DNA of 64,000 nt from Opitutales bacterium UBA5694 (GTDB lineage: Bacteria > Verrucomicrobiota > Verrucomicrobiia > Opitutales > Opitutaceae). A program made the position numbers and the translations under genes. The DNA is taken from contig DIHO01000004.1 of the NCBI GenBank assembly GCA_002420185.1, forward strand, positions 84,842-148,841. Direction: 5' to 3'. The notes under the pieces were generated by a model. It saw nothing but the letters and a program-made list of their open reading frames with translations, had not been told where the DNA came from and ran no database searches. This document shows, piece after piece, positions 50,471 through 59,572 of this stretch. The number at the start of each line of letters is the position of its first letter. Positions within the stretch are counted from its first letter, which is position 1.

Positions 50471-51514
50471 ATGTCTCGCCCCGTTACACTATTCACCGGC
50501 CAATGGGCCGATCTTTCTATCACAGAGCTCGCTCCGCTGGCCAAAGAGATGGGCTACGATGGCTTAGAACTCGCCTGCTGGGGAGACCATTTCGACGTTG
50601 ACCAGGCAGCTCGCAGCAAGAAATACTGTAAGGAGAAATGGGAATTGCTAGAGGAGAACGGACTGACCTGCTTTTCAATCTCCAACCACCTCGTCGGCCA
50701 GGCAATCTGCGACAACATCGATGAGCGCCACAAGTCAATCCTTCCTCCCGATGTTTGGGGAGACGGTAAGCCAGAGGGTGTTCGCCGCCGCGCGGCAAGG
50801 AAAATGATTAAGACGGCGAAGGCGTGCCGCAATTTTTTCGATCTGAAACCAGGGAGAAAGAAAAAGGACGATTTTCCAGCAGTAGTGAATGGCTTTACCG
50901 GCTCCTCCATTTGGCACGCTCTTTACGCGTTCCCACCCACGGATCAGGCATTCCTCGAGAAAGGCTTCCAAGATTTCGCCAACCGGTTCATTCCGATCTT
51001 GGATGAATTTGATAAAGTAAACGTCAATTTTGGACTAGAGGTACATCCCACCGAAATCGCTTTTGACATCGCATCCTCGGCTCGAGCGATCAAATCGCTT
51101 AGAGGGCACAAGCGATTTGGCTTCAACTACGATCCGTCGCATTTGGGTTATCAGGGAGTGGACTATGTGAAGTTCATACGCGAATTCGGAGACCGTATCT
51201 ATCACGTCCACATGAAGGACGTTTGGTGGGGCCACGGGAATGGTGACGTAGGGGTATTCGGCGGGCATACGGATTTTGGCGATGCCAGGCGATATTGGGA
51301 TTTCCGGTCATTGGGTCATGGCGACATCGCGTTTGAGGACATCATCGTTGCGTTAAACGACGTCAAATATCGAGGCCCCCTATCGGTTGAATGGGAAGAT
51401 ATCCGTATGGACCGACTTCATGGCGGAGCGGAAGCGGCATCATTCGTCAAATCCGTAGATTTTCCCTCAAGCTCTGTCGCCTTCGACTCTGCTTTCGACA
51501 AAAAAAACCAGTAG
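50471..51514 (+). CDS. Sugar phosphate isomerase/epimerase family protein (AP-endonuclease-2-like TIM barrel)
   Basis: 347-residue TIM barrel. Motifs include LAKEMGYDGLELACWGDHFD, NVNFGLEVHPTEIAF, with the metal-binding Glu and His, HKRFGFNYDPSHLGYQGVDY, DRIYHVHMKDVWWG, and GPLSVEWEDIRMDRLHG, typical of the xylose isomerase-like superfamily with a divalent metal. Such enzymes epimerise or isomerise keto-sugars or inositol derivatives. The two oxidoreductase genes follow after 23 and then 19 bases, so the trio is an operon; the substrate is unknown. No signal peptide, so cytoplasmic. Confidence 0.88.
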   Translation: MSRPVTLFTGQWADLSITELAPLAKEMGYDGLELACWGDHFDVDQAARSKKYCKEKWELLEENGLTCFSISNHLVGQAICDNIDERHKSILPPDVWGDGKPEGVRRRAARKMIKTAKACRNFFDLKPGRKKKDDFPAVVNGFTGSSIWHALYAFPPTDQAFLEKGFQDFANRFIPILDEFDKVNVNFGLEVHPTEIAFDIASSARAIKSLRGHKRFGFNYDPSHLGYQGVDYVKFIREFGDRIYHVHMKDVWWGHGNGDVGVFGGHTDFGDARRYWDFRSLGHGDIAFEDIIVALNDVKYRGPLSVEWEDIRMDRLHGGAEAASFVKSVDFPSSSVAFDSAFDKKNQ

Positions 51515-51537
51515 AGGGAAAATTTTTTTATACTTAT

Positions 51538-52620
51538 ATGAGCACTAAAGTAGCCATCATTGGCGCGGGCGGAATGGCCCAGTACCACATCGCAGGCTTT
51601 CGCCAGGCGGGAGCTGAAATCGTAGCAATCGCGGATCTTAACAAGGATGCGGCAAAAACCACTGCTGCACAATATGGAGTCGGACAGACTTTCGGGTCCA
51701 TCGAAACGATGTTTGAAACTCTCACAGATCTTGACGCCGTTTCGATCATTGTTCCAAACAAGTTTCACGCCCCGCTCGCAATACAGGCACTCGAGGCAGG
51801 CAAGCACGTATTTTGCGAGAAGCCGCCCGCTCTCAATGCACCTGATGTTGAAAAGATGAAGGAGGCAGCAGAATCAGCTGGAAAGCACCTCTTATTCAAT
51901 TTTAACAATCGGGCAAGGCCAGAGTCCTTTGCCATGATGAACTACGTTGCTGACGGTACGATTGGTAAAATTAACTCCGCCCAGGCAAAGTGGATTCGAC
52001 GGACTGGGATCCCTGGTTTCGGGGGTTGGTTCACCAACAAAAGACTCTCCGGTGGGGGGCCACTCATCGACCTTCTACATATGGTTGATTTGTCAATGCA
52101 CCTGATGGGCTATCCAGAGCCTGAATATGTTATGGGCAAAACCTTTTCTGACTTTATCACCGATAAACGCTTCAAAGGACCCTGGGGGATTCCAGACAAT
52201 GCCGAAGGTGTCAATGACGTTGAAGCGGCCGCTCATGGATTCGTAACTTTCAAAACCGGCCAGGTGCTCAGTCTCCAGGTTTCCTGGGCAGAGCTTATCA
52301 AGCGCGAGGAGGTCTCGGTCGTCTTCCAAGGCGTCGGGGCAGGCGGGAAAATCGAACGACTCTTTGGTTCCGACGGACTGGACGAAACCTGCATCGACAC
52401 CTGCGAGCTTTACGTACAGGAAAACGGTAATTCGGTCAATAGGGACATTCTAGTAGAAGCGTGTGAGGACATGGGGAGGTCCCGTTCCGCCGCAAATTTC
52501 ATTCTGTCCATCGAGGGCAAGGAAACGCCGCTGAACACTCCAGACCAGGCGGTTTCCCTAATGAAAATCATCGACGCCATCTACGAGTCGGCACAGTCGG
52601 GCAAGCCCGTAGCCTGCTAA
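51538..52620 (+). CDS. Gfo/Idh/MocA family oxidoreductase 1
   Basis: 360 residues from ATG 51538 (the open frame extends back to 51391 but that part overlaps the isomerase gene). Rossmann fold NAD(P)-binding: KVAIIGAGGMAQYHIAGF, DLDAVSIIVPNKFHAPLAI, and the CEKP motif in KHVFCEKPPALN. The C-terminal half carries the substrate-binding beta-sheet with GGGPLIDLLHMVDLSMHLMG. The family oxidises or reduces sugars, sugar acids and inositols. With the isomerase and second oxidoreductase it probably interconverts an unusual sugar; which one is unknown. Confidence 0.88.
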   Translation: MSTKVAIIGAGGMAQYHIAGFRQAGAEIVAIADLNKDAAKTTAAQYGVGQTFGSIETMFETLTDLDAVSIIVPNKFHAPLAIQALEAGKHVFCEKPPALNAPDVEKMKEAAESAGKHLLFNFNNRARPESFAMMNYVADGTIGKINSAQAKWIRRTGIPGFGGWFTNKRLSGGGPLIDLLHMVDLSMHLMGYPEPEYVMGKTFSDFITDKRFKGPWGIPDNAEGVNDVEAAAHGFVTFKTGQVLSLQVSWAELIKREEVSVVFQGVGAGGKIERLFGSDGLDETCIDTCELYVQENGNSVNRDILVEACEDMGRSRSAANFILSIEGKETPLNTPDQAVSLMKIIDAIYESAQSGKPVAC

Positions 52621-52639
52621 CTTCAAAACATCACTAATC

Positions 52640-53797
52640 ATGAATCGAAAATTGAAAATGGGAATGGTCGGGGGTGGCCGTGGAGCTTTCATCGGAGCTG
52701 TTCACCGCATGGCCGCCAATCTCGACGGGAAAATCGAACTAGTAGCCGGAGCGTTCTCATCCGATCCGAAAAAGTCCAAGCTTTCCGGAAAGGACTTCTT
52801 TCTAAACCCCTCTAGAGTATATGGATCCTACCAGGAAATGGCTAAAGGGGAATCCGAGCTTCCCGTGGGCGAACGCATCGATTTTGTTAGTATCGTCGTC
52901 CAAAATCACCTACACCACGCCGTAGCAAAGCATTTTCTAGAAGCCGGATTCAATGTCATTTGCGACAAGCCCCTAGCATACGACCTTAAAGAAGCCCGTA
53001 ATTTGCGGCGCATTGTCAAAAAGTCTGGCAAGGTATTCGCTCTCACCCACAACTACACAGGGTACCCCATGGTCAAGGAAGCTCGAGACCTTGCCAGAAA
53101 AGGTAAACTTGGTCGTATCCTAAAAGTTGTCACAGAATATCCTCAAGGTTATGCGGTGGGTGACATAGACAACAAGAACGATGGGAAAATCGCCTCTTGG
53201 AGAACGGATCCTAAGATTGCCGGAATCTCAAATTGCATTGGAGATATTGGTACTCATGCCGAAAACCTAGGGGCCTACATCACTGGTCTGGAGATTGAGG
53301 AAATGTGTGCCGAGCTAACGGCTTTTATTCCGGGTCGGAAACTTGATGACGATGGTAACATTCTCATTCGATACAAAGGCGGTGCTAAAGGCCTCCTCTA
53401 CGCATCGCAAATCTCCAACGGTGACGAAAACAATCTGAATATCCGAATCTACGGCACCAAGGCTTCTCTGGAATGGCATCAAGAGGATCCAAATGAGCTG
53501 ATCATCAAGTTTCATGACAAACCTCGGCAAATTCTGCGCCGAGGGAATGGATACGTCTGCAACTCAGCGAAAACAAATACCCGCACTCCCTTTGGGCACC
53601 CGGAGGCCTTTATTGAAGCCTTTGCTAATGTCTATATGGCAGCGGCAAGATCTATCGCCGCAGAAGTGGCCGGTAAAAAGCTACCGGAAAACCCCGACTT
53701 TCCGACTGTCGAGGACGGCATACGAGGAATGGCTTTTATCGCAACCGCAGTTAAGAGCTCCAACAGCAAAGCCAAGTGGACTAAGATGTTGAAATAG
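52640..53797 (+). CDS. Gfo/Idh/MocA family oxidoreductase 2
   Basis: 385 residues. MGMVGGGRGAFIGAVHRMAA is the dinucleotide-binding start, followed by FVSIVVQNHLHHAVAKHFLE, ICDKPLAYDLKEA (the C-x-K-P motif) and FALTHNYTGYPMVKEARDL. SNCIGDIGTHAENLGAYITG holds the catalytic-type histidine. It is a paralogue of the preceding gene but with only moderate similarity; the K-P loop differs (CDKP versus CEKP). It is last in the three-gene operon. The frame ends 65 bases before the convergent LysR gene. Confidence 0.88.
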   Translation: MNRKLKMGMVGGGRGAFIGAVHRMAANLDGKIELVAGAFSSDPKKSKLSGKDFFLNPSRVYGSYQEMAKGESELPVGERIDFVSIVVQNHLHHAVAKHFLEAGFNVICDKPLAYDLKEARNLRRIVKKSGKVFALTHNYTGYPMVKEARDLARKGKLGRILKVVTEYPQGYAVGDIDNKNDGKIASWRTDPKIAGISNCIGDIGTHAENLGAYITGLEIEEMCAELTAFIPGRKLDDDGNILIRYKGGAKGLLYASQISNGDENNLNIRIYGTKASLEWHQEDPNELIIKFHDKPRQILRRGNGYVCNSAKTNTRTPFGHPEAFIEAFANVYMAAARSIAAEVAGKKLPENPDFPTVEDGIRGMAFIATAVKSSNSKAKWTKMLK

Positions 53798-53861
53798 GGG
53801 TCTCCCAAAACTTTACGAAAAGGCCAATTCGCAAGGGATTGCCTTCTTCTTTAATTTTAAA

Positions 53862-54752
53862 TCACCCTTTTCCATCAACAAAATCACGGACAACATCGAG
53901 AAAACCACGTGCCCCAGAAGTTAAATATCGTCGCTCGTGGGTTAGGGCAAAAAGCAGACGGGACATCTTAAGCGATTTCATCGACTTGAAAACCACATCG
54001 CAGGGCAAAATAGACTCACGAGCCATTTCTGGTAAGATCGCTAAACCGAGACCACTGTGCACTAGGGCGACTGCAGTGCTCACCTGCGAACAGTAAGCCG
54101 CGGTTTTTAGCTCGAAGTCGTTTCTTTCGAAAAACTCCATGACCTTTGCCCCTAGGGCAGAAGATTCTCCCAAAACGATTAACGGCTCATCTTTAAAGTC
54201 CTCAATGGAAATATCTTCTCTATTCGCCAAAACATGCCCTCGAGGAACAACAAGATTGAGTTTTTCTTGGATAATGGGTTCCGCATCCACCTGTGAAAAG
54301 CAACCGGAATAGGAAGAGATTACGACATCAAGGTTCCCATTAACTAAATTCTCTAGAAGCACCCGCCTTAGATTTTCGTCGACCCTAATCCGAAGCTCAG
54401 GAAATCGTTCGCAACAGGTTTTGAGTACAGGGGGTAAAAGAAACGGGGCGACCGTCGGAGTTACTCCGATTCGAAGGTTCCCTTTGAAGTCAACCGCACT
54501 TTCACGGATTTCCCGGACTGCGTTATCCGCTTCCATTAGAATCGAGCGGGCCCGCTTCTCGAACTGCTTTCCCACTGAGGTTAGTTCCACTCGCCTTCCC
54601 AAGCGATTGAAAAGGCGATTCCCCAATTCATTCTCCAGCTTACTGATCTGGGCGCTCAGAGATGGCTGGGACACAAAGGACTTTTCAGCGGCACGAGTGA
54701 AGTTTCGCTCCTCCGATATGGCTAAAAAATACCTGAGTTGATGCATTTCCAT
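53862..54752 (-). CDS. LysR family transcriptional regulator
   Basis: 296 residues. The winged helix (MHQLRYFLAISEERNFTRAAE, then FVSQPSLSAQISKLENELG) and two-lobe effector domain are complete; VAPFLLPPVLKTCCERFPEL, VVISSYSGCF and SGLGLAILPEMA are typical. The helix-turn-helix looks OxyR-like, but the paired redox cysteines of OxyR are not seen, so a peroxide role is not claimed. It could start at 54752 or at the third codon (54746). A palindrome lies over the start codon, pointing to autoregulation. It is divergent from a small membrane ORF. Confidence 0.88.
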   Translation of the reverse strand: MEMHQLRYFLAISEERNFTRAAEKSFVSQPSLSAQISKLENELGNRLFNRLGRRVELTSVGKQFEKRARSILMEADNAVREIRESAVDFKGNLRIGVTPTVAPFLLPPVLKTCCERFPELRIRVDENLRRVLLENLVNGNLDVVISSYSGCFSQVDAEPIIQEKLNLVVPRGHVLANREDISIEDFKDEPLIVLGESSALGAKVMEFFERNDFELKTAAYCSQVSTAVALVHSGLGLAILPEMARESILPCDVVFKSMKSLKMSRLLFALTHERRYLTSGARGFLDVVRDFVDGKG

Positions 54753-54767
54753 AGTTTTAAACTATGG
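54749..54767. promoter_or_regulatory. 19-bp palindrome overlapping the LysR start codon
   Basis: CCATAGTTT-T-AAACTATGG is a perfect 9-bp inverted repeat around a single T, with LysR-type T-N11-A spacing inside. Its left arm contains the LysR start codon (bases 54750-54752). An operator here would block the regulator's own translation initiation region or promoter. Binding is inferred. Confidence 0.55.
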
Positions 54768-54774
54768 ATATTAT

Positions 54775-54800
54775 AAGTTATAAGTATTTCAAGTTATAAG
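54775..54800. repeat. Tandem 10-bp direct repeats in the lysR/small-ORF intergenic region
   Basis: AAGTTATAAG occurs at 54775-54784 and again at 54791-54800, separated by six bases (TATTTC). The start-to-start distance is 16 bases. They lie between the palindrome and the start of the divergent small ORF and may be secondary binding sites for the regulator. Confidence 0.5.
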
Positions 54801-54846
54801 GAAAGTATGCAATACTCCACTCGTCAGCGAAAACTGACCAAAAAAA

Positions 54847-55047
54847 ATGAACAGACAAACCAAGAGTAATATAATCGCTTCAACTATCCTGGCTCTATTG
54901 CCATTTGGGCTTTTCGGGTTTCAAATGCCAGCTGGAGAGCTCACTGCGGGAGTTGCAATAACTGCAGCCCTCGTCGGTCTCGGAGTTATGGATCTCAAGC
55001 AGGGAGCTTATTCTAGCTTCAAGCGGGGACCGTGGACGCGGGCCTAG
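54847..55047 (+). CDS. Hypothetical small membrane protein
   Basis: 66 residues with two hydrophobic segments (about 9-24 and 33-48): SNIIASTILALLPFGLFGF and LTAGVAITAALVGLGVMDL. A basic C-terminus (GPWTRA) follows. It is divergent from the LysR gene, and their shared gap carries the palindrome and direct repeats, so it may be the regulator's target. No ribosome binding site is clear and no family was recognised. It is kept because of the membrane-protein pattern and the regulatory setting. Confidence 0.45.
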   Translation: MNRQTKSNIIASTILALLPFGLFGFQMPAGELTAGVAITAALVGLGVMDLKQGAYSSFKRGPWTRA

Positions 55048-55638
55048 TAAGAATTCTATCGATTCTGGATTTTTGAATGGGATCATAGAACCATGAAACG
55101 ATTATTCGGGAACAGTAAATAAACCGGCGGTCGTTCCAAAGGGACGACCGTCGCGAAATTGTCGCCAAAAGGGAGGAGTCACATTCCAAAGATGAAGCCA
55201 TCTATCAAAAGTAGTTGGCTTTAAAATGGCGGGGGATCGGCAAAATGACCCTATTAAATGAGGTTCGCAGTTCTTAGAGCTTTCGTGAAAGCAGATCGAT
55301 AGAGCACGAAGATGGGAAGCGCCATCAGCGGAACTTCTACAATTCCGCCAAACGAAACTTGCTGCATTACTAACACCAAGAGAACGACCCGTAATAACCA
55401 CCTCGTTAGAAAACTCTGCCCAAAGGTCAGATTACGACGAAACGTGGCGACCAATCTCAACCTATGATAAATTAGCCCAGCATTCCGACCCAGAAAAGGG
55501 ACAAATCCGAGCAGGTTGCTAAGTAAAAGCGTTTTGGGCAGTTTCTCCGATACAAAACTTTTATAAGCTTAGGTTAGCGATGAATAAGAGAAAGCAGTTA
55601 CTACATCCGCTTCGTATCACTTTCTCCCGCTTGGCTAT
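55048..55638. other. Gap between small membrane ORF and rapA
   Basis: About 590 bases without a supported gene. A 10-bp hairpin (CGGTCGTTCC-AAA-GGGACGACCG, 55128-55150) stands out. Two minus-strand frames are open (55254-55460 with MALPIFVLYRSAF; 55102-55401) but match nothing I know and overlap each other, as in decayed sequence. Confidence 0.4.
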
Positions 55639-58506
55639 TTAAATCTCCAAATCAACGACTTTTCCTACCACGATTAGTCTTGTAGAGTCGAGCCTGAGAC
55701 GGGCCGCAGCAATCCCCTCCGCGATACCCTTCATTTCGCCTTTAACTAGCTCAACTTCCTCTTTTCTGACATTTTCATTAATCTTACGTAGATCAACTAG
55801 CCGCCGAAGCTCGGCTCCCAGCACCGCTTTCATTTCCGACTTTGCGGACTGCTTTATGTTGGTGGACTCTTTTCGCGCCATATCCTCAGCTACATTTAGC
55901 ATCGATTGGAGAATATCTCGATTGAAACCGGGATTTTCCAAAAATCGATTCAGTGATCCATCGATTAACTGAGTTTGTTCCCAAGCCTGGTTGTGTTCAT
56001 GAGTCAGGTCGTTTCCACGAATATCCACCAAAATTCTTATCGGTATAGGGGCCATAAACCGATCCACATGCAGATGGGCCTGAGTCACTGGTTCCAGAAC
56101 AAAAATAGCTTCCAGCAAAATATTAGATTGGTCTGATTCCCTGATGCTAAAGGCCGAAACACCTACCTCGGAATTGATAAGCAATGCCATTGACTCGAGG
56201 ACAAGCGGGTGGTCCTGCGTTATGAATTCGATATCCTCGCGTACAATTGCCTGCTCTCGATCAAAAGTCGCCAAAACCCCCTCGTAAGGTATCCTTGGAA
56301 AAGACTCCACGTAGGCATGTCGGCTGTCAAAAAAAACCTCGCCCGCTTCGTGTTCCTCAATTCGCACCCCATAGTGGTCCAGCAGGTCGAACAACATGGT
56401 GCGACTGGTGGAATCGTTCTCCGTTCGACGGATATTGTCCACCACCTCATTGGCCACTTTCTGATCGAATGAGTTCAATTCTAACAAACGGTCTCTGCCA
56501 AGACGCAACCTCTCCGTGAGCTCCTCGCGAAAAGCGGTCGTTTCCTCGATAAAGGCTTCAAGTGCTTCTCGGTTGGCTTCTTTCTGGCCACGGCCATATT
56601 TCAAGGCTTGCTCCAGTAACCGAGTACTGAACGCCTCCTTGTACTCAACGCTGCCATGAGCACAAACTTCGAAAGCGTCCAAACCTTGATGAAACCAGTC
56701 TGCGACAAACTCTTGGGGGCTCCCCGCAATGTAAGGTACATGAATCTGAATTGTAGCTGTTTGGCCGATACGGTCCAACCTTCCTATGCGCTGTTCAAGA
56801 AGTCCTGGGTTGGCTGGTAAATCAAATAAGACGAGATCATGAGCAAATTGGAAATTCCTCCCCTCGCTGCCAATCTCCGAGCAAAGTAGAATCCTCGCAC
56901 CTTCTGGTTCCGCAAACCAAGCCGCATTCCGATCTCGCTGAACAAGCGGCAGCTTCTCATGAAACAACGCAATTTTGACGTTAAGCTTTTCCTGCAACGC
57001 GGATTCAATCGCCAGCACTTTCCGCTTCGACTTGCATATCAACAATATCTTGGCGTTGCGTTTCCCCTTTAAAAAAGTCACCAGCCATTCCAGCCGAGGG
57101 TCACCCTTAAACTGGTACCGAATTTCATGCTCGTTGTCATTGAACTCCGCTTCAAATTCCTTCGCCAATCTGCTAAGTAGCCCATTTGAGTCACCAGTGG
57201 GATTAAGAGGAGCTGGGCAGTACATTCTTTTGGGAAACCCTGTCATGTTTAACCGGGAGTTCCGAAACACAACCCGACCCGTTCCATGTTCGTCCAGCAA
57301 TGCTTTCAACAAAACGTCCTTAGCTCCTCGCTTTCCACTTTCAAAGTCTGCCAATCGCTTTTCGAGGCCGTCTAGGTCCTTAACGAAAATCAGTTTCAAG
57401 GCAGATCGATCTGCCGTAGACAGTGCGACCTCGTCAACGATCTTTCCAGCAACTCTCGCCACCGACTCAAAACCTTCCATTTCGTTCTTAAAGGCTTCCA
57501 AGTCACTGTAACGATTCGGATCCAGCAAACGAAGGCGGGCGAAGTGACCCTCGAGTCCTAACTGTGTTGGCGTAGCTGTCAACAAAAGTAGCCCAGGACT
57601 TCCCCGTCCCAGCAAGTCTACAAGCTCGTATTCAGGGCTCTGGGAATCGGGAGTCCATTCCAGATGATGGGCCTCATCAACAACTACGAGTTCCCAGCCT
57701 GCCTCAATTGCCTGGCCAGACCGGATGGCGTTCCCTGCTAGAAAATCGATGCTGCACAAAACCAGTTGCTCATCCAAAAATGGGTTCATCCCCGTATTGC
57801 TTCCCTCCGCGGCAAGGCATCTCTCTTCGTCAAAAATGCTGAACCATAAGTTAAATCTGCGAAGCAGTTCTACGAACCATTGATGTATCAATGATTCTGG
57901 GACAAGGATAAGAATACGCTCCGCTCTCCCAATGGATCTTAAACGCTGAATGATCAAGCAAGCTTCAATGGTCTTACCCAGCCCCACTTCATCCGCAAGG
58001 AGCACACGCGGTAATTGCCGTTTTGAAACCTCGTTCAGAATGTACATTTGATGGGGAATCAAATCAACCCTGCCCCCAGTGAAGCCCCGCATTGGAGACC
58101 TTCGCAGCTCATTCTGCACCCTCAAGGTTTTGTAACGTAAATCAAAAACCTCTCCAGGATCCGCCAAACCGCTCATCAATCTATCATGAGGTGAACTAAA
58201 ACTCGCTGAATCCGAAAGATCGCTTTCACAGAATTCAAACCCACTGGCTTGGTAAAATAGCAGACCCGATCTTTCTTCAACAACTTCGACAGTATAAGTC
58301 TTTCCTTCGTGAGAAGTAATTTTTTCACCTTCTCGGAAACGAGCCCGCTTGAGGACAATCGTATCAGACGCGTACATTCGCTCTACCCCCGACGCCGGGA
58401 AAGCAATTCCTACCTGGAAATTACTTACACTGACTACCGTTCCCAAACCCAGTTCTGGTTCCGGTTCACTGATGTAACGTTGTCCCGATACAAATCCTGA
58501 CATCAT
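55639..58506 (-). CDS. rapA: RNA polymerase-associated SNF2 ATPase RapA
   Basis: 955-residue Swi2/Snf2 protein that recycles stalled RNA polymerase. The N-terminal Tudor-like part (residues 1-100) includes FVSGQRYISEPEPELGLG and GIAFPASGVERMYA. The ATPase has Walker A in LADEVGLGKTIEA (Lys178), VVVDEAHHLEW (motif II), LLLLTATPTQLGLEGHF, and the C-lobe CSEIGSEGRNFQFAH and RIGRLDRIGQT. The RapA-specific C-terminal region follows (to 955). The closest in architecture is RapA/HepA of Gammaproteobacteria. It lies alone between a decayed gap and the Rdx gene. Confidence 0.9.
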   Translation of the reverse strand: MMSGFVSGQRYISEPEPELGLGTVVSVSNFQVGIAFPASGVERMYASDTIVLKRARFREGEKITSHEGKTYTVEVVEERSGLLFYQASGFEFCESDLSDSASFSSPHDRLMSGLADPGEVFDLRYKTLRVQNELRRSPMRGFTGGRVDLIPHQMYILNEVSKRQLPRVLLADEVGLGKTIEACLIIQRLRSIGRAERILILVPESLIHQWFVELLRRFNLWFSIFDEERCLAAEGSNTGMNPFLDEQLVLCSIDFLAGNAIRSGQAIEAGWELVVVDEAHHLEWTPDSQSPEYELVDLLGRGSPGLLLLTATPTQLGLEGHFARLRLLDPNRYSDLEAFKNEMEGFESVARVAGKIVDEVALSTADRSALKLIFVKDLDGLEKRLADFESGKRGAKDVLLKALLDEHGTGRVVFRNSRLNMTGFPKRMYCPAPLNPTGDSNGLLSRLAKEFEAEFNDNEHEIRYQFKGDPRLEWLVTFLKGKRNAKILLICKSKRKVLAIESALQEKLNVKIALFHEKLPLVQRDRNAAWFAEPEGARILLCSEIGSEGRNFQFAHDLVLFDLPANPGLLEQRIGRLDRIGQTATIQIHVPYIAGSPQEFVADWFHQGLDAFEVCAHGSVEYKEAFSTRLLEQALKYGRGQKEANREALEAFIEETTAFREELTERLRLGRDRLLELNSFDQKVANEVVDNIRRTENDSTSRTMLFDLLDHYGVRIEEHEAGEVFFDSRHAYVESFPRIPYEGVLATFDREQAIVREDIEFITQDHPLVLESMALLINSEVGVSAFSIRESDQSNILLEAIFVLEPVTQAHLHVDRFMAPIPIRILVDIRGNDLTHEHNQAWEQTQLIDGSLNRFLENPGFNRDILQSMLNVAEDMARKESTNIKQSAKSEMKAVLGAELRRLVDLRKINENVRKEEVELVKGEMKGIAEGIAAARLRLDSTRLIVVGKVVDLEI

Positions 58507-58854
58507 TTACGCTATCAACACAGATAATGGGTCGAACCAACCAAAATCGCATAGTCGTCTGAATCTTGATTAGGGAGAAAAGCCAATACAAACTTGAGAC
58601 ACAGCCACAAACTTACAAGTTTGCTTGTTTAGACCAGAGAAAACATCGCGTGCCTGCCACGAAAGCAACATTTGATTTCCAGAGAGGATTATTCTTCGCC
58701 AATCAATCATGGTGGAATTCATCTAAATTACCAGAGTCTCGCATCCAAAATCTGATAGAACAGGCAGAGCTAAATTAGAGGGTGCTGCTCGCGAACAAAG
58801 GTTGAGATCTTTACCATTGCGATTCAGCTGCTCAGCGATTGAGCTAGACCCATA
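58507..58854. other. Gap between rapA and the Rdx gene
   Basis: The rapA side must hold its promoter. A 70-codon frame (58566-58778) has no recognisable domain and is not called. Nothing else is seen. Confidence 0.4.
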
Positions 58855-59145
58855 ATGAATGACGTCAGATCGCCTCGTATTTCGATTCTTTATTGCCGGC
58901 AGTGTCGCTGGATGATGCGAGCTGCTTGGCTCGCACAGGAAGTTCTCACCACTTTCTCTGAAGAAATCGGTGAAGTTTCCCTTCAGCCGGGAACGGATGG
59001 CGTCCTGGAGATCCGATTAAATGGAGGCCTCCTCTATTCAAGAAAGGCAGAGGGTCGGTTTCCAGAGGCAAAAGAGGTTAAACAGCTGATCCGCGACCGA
59101 ATCGCTCCTCAAAGAGATCTAGGCCATAGCGACCGGAAACCTTAA
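58855..59145 (+). CDS. Rdx/SelT-SelW-SelH family thioredoxin-like protein with C-x-x-C
   Basis: 96 residues. The motif YCRQCRWMMRAAWLAQEVL matches the SelW/Rdx start, where selenoproteins have C-x-x-U; here the second position is cysteine (CRQC). It continues with GVLEIRLNGGLLYSRKAEGR, FPEAKEVKQLIRD, also typical. The fold is a small thioredoxin-like redox protein of unknown substrate. It converges with the ArsC/Spx-like gene, 15 bases away. Confidence 0.82.
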   Translation: MNDVRSPRISILYCRQCRWMMRAAWLAQEVLTTFSEEIGEVSLQPGTDGVLEIRLNGGLLYSRKAEGRFPEAKEVKQLIRDRIAPQRDLGHSDRKP

Positions 59146-59160
59146 AGATGGCTATTGTTG

Positions 59161-59517
59161 CTAAAACACCAAGCGCTCAATCCATTCAGGTTCTTTGAAC
59201 CCGACAACTCCTCCCGTAGCCCAAATTACGAAGGGGCGCTTTACCAAGTTTCCATTTTTTCCCAGTAAATCGAACGCTTCCTTTTCGCTGAGGGATGAAA
59301 TCTTGTCTTTAAGGTTGAGGGCTCGATAATCACCCCCGGATACATTAAACAGGCGAATCGCATCTCCTTGGTAATAGCTAAGCATCATGGCAAGCTCATC
59401 CCGCTTCGGTGGGGTTTCGCGAATCGCTAAGTTTTCGAATTCGATATTCCGCTTTTTAAGCCACTTAAGAGCCTTCCGACATGAATCGCATCCTTTGTAT
59501 GAATACACACGTACCAT
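59161..59517 (-). CDS. ArsC/Spx/YffB-like family protein
   Basis: 118 residues with the thioredoxin-like N-terminal YSYKGCDSCRKALKWLKKRN, which has a C-x-x-C as in Spx/YffB-type proteins, then ETPPKRDELAMML and LVKRPFVIWATGGVVGFKEP at the C-terminus. A Spx-like or arsenate reductase-like role cannot be told apart: a conserved Arg pair of arsenate reductases is not obvious and there is no ars gene nearby. It lies 55 bases upstream of the RluA-type gene on the same strand. Confidence 0.75.
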   Translation of the reverse strand: MVRVYSYKGCDSCRKALKWLKKRNIEFENLAIRETPPKRDELAMMLSYYQGDAIRLFNVSGGDYRALNLKDKISSLSEKEAFDLLGKNGNLVKRPFVIWATGGVVGFKEPEWIERLVF

Positions 59518-59572
59518 AATCTTATCATCAAGGTGTTTTTCAATCCCAGCAACCTAGAAATCGATGGCCATT

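Noticed and set aside
53862..54752. OxyR peroxide regulator
   Set aside because: The DNA-binding part is similar, but the paired redox cysteines expected in OxyR are not present.
55128..55150. 10-bp hairpin as a terminator
   Set aside because: No T-run follows on either strand, and it is 490 bases beyond the rapA stop.
58566..58778. 70-codon plus-strand frame between rapA and the Rdx gene
   Set aside because: No domain, no ribosome binding site, composition unlike neighbouring genes.
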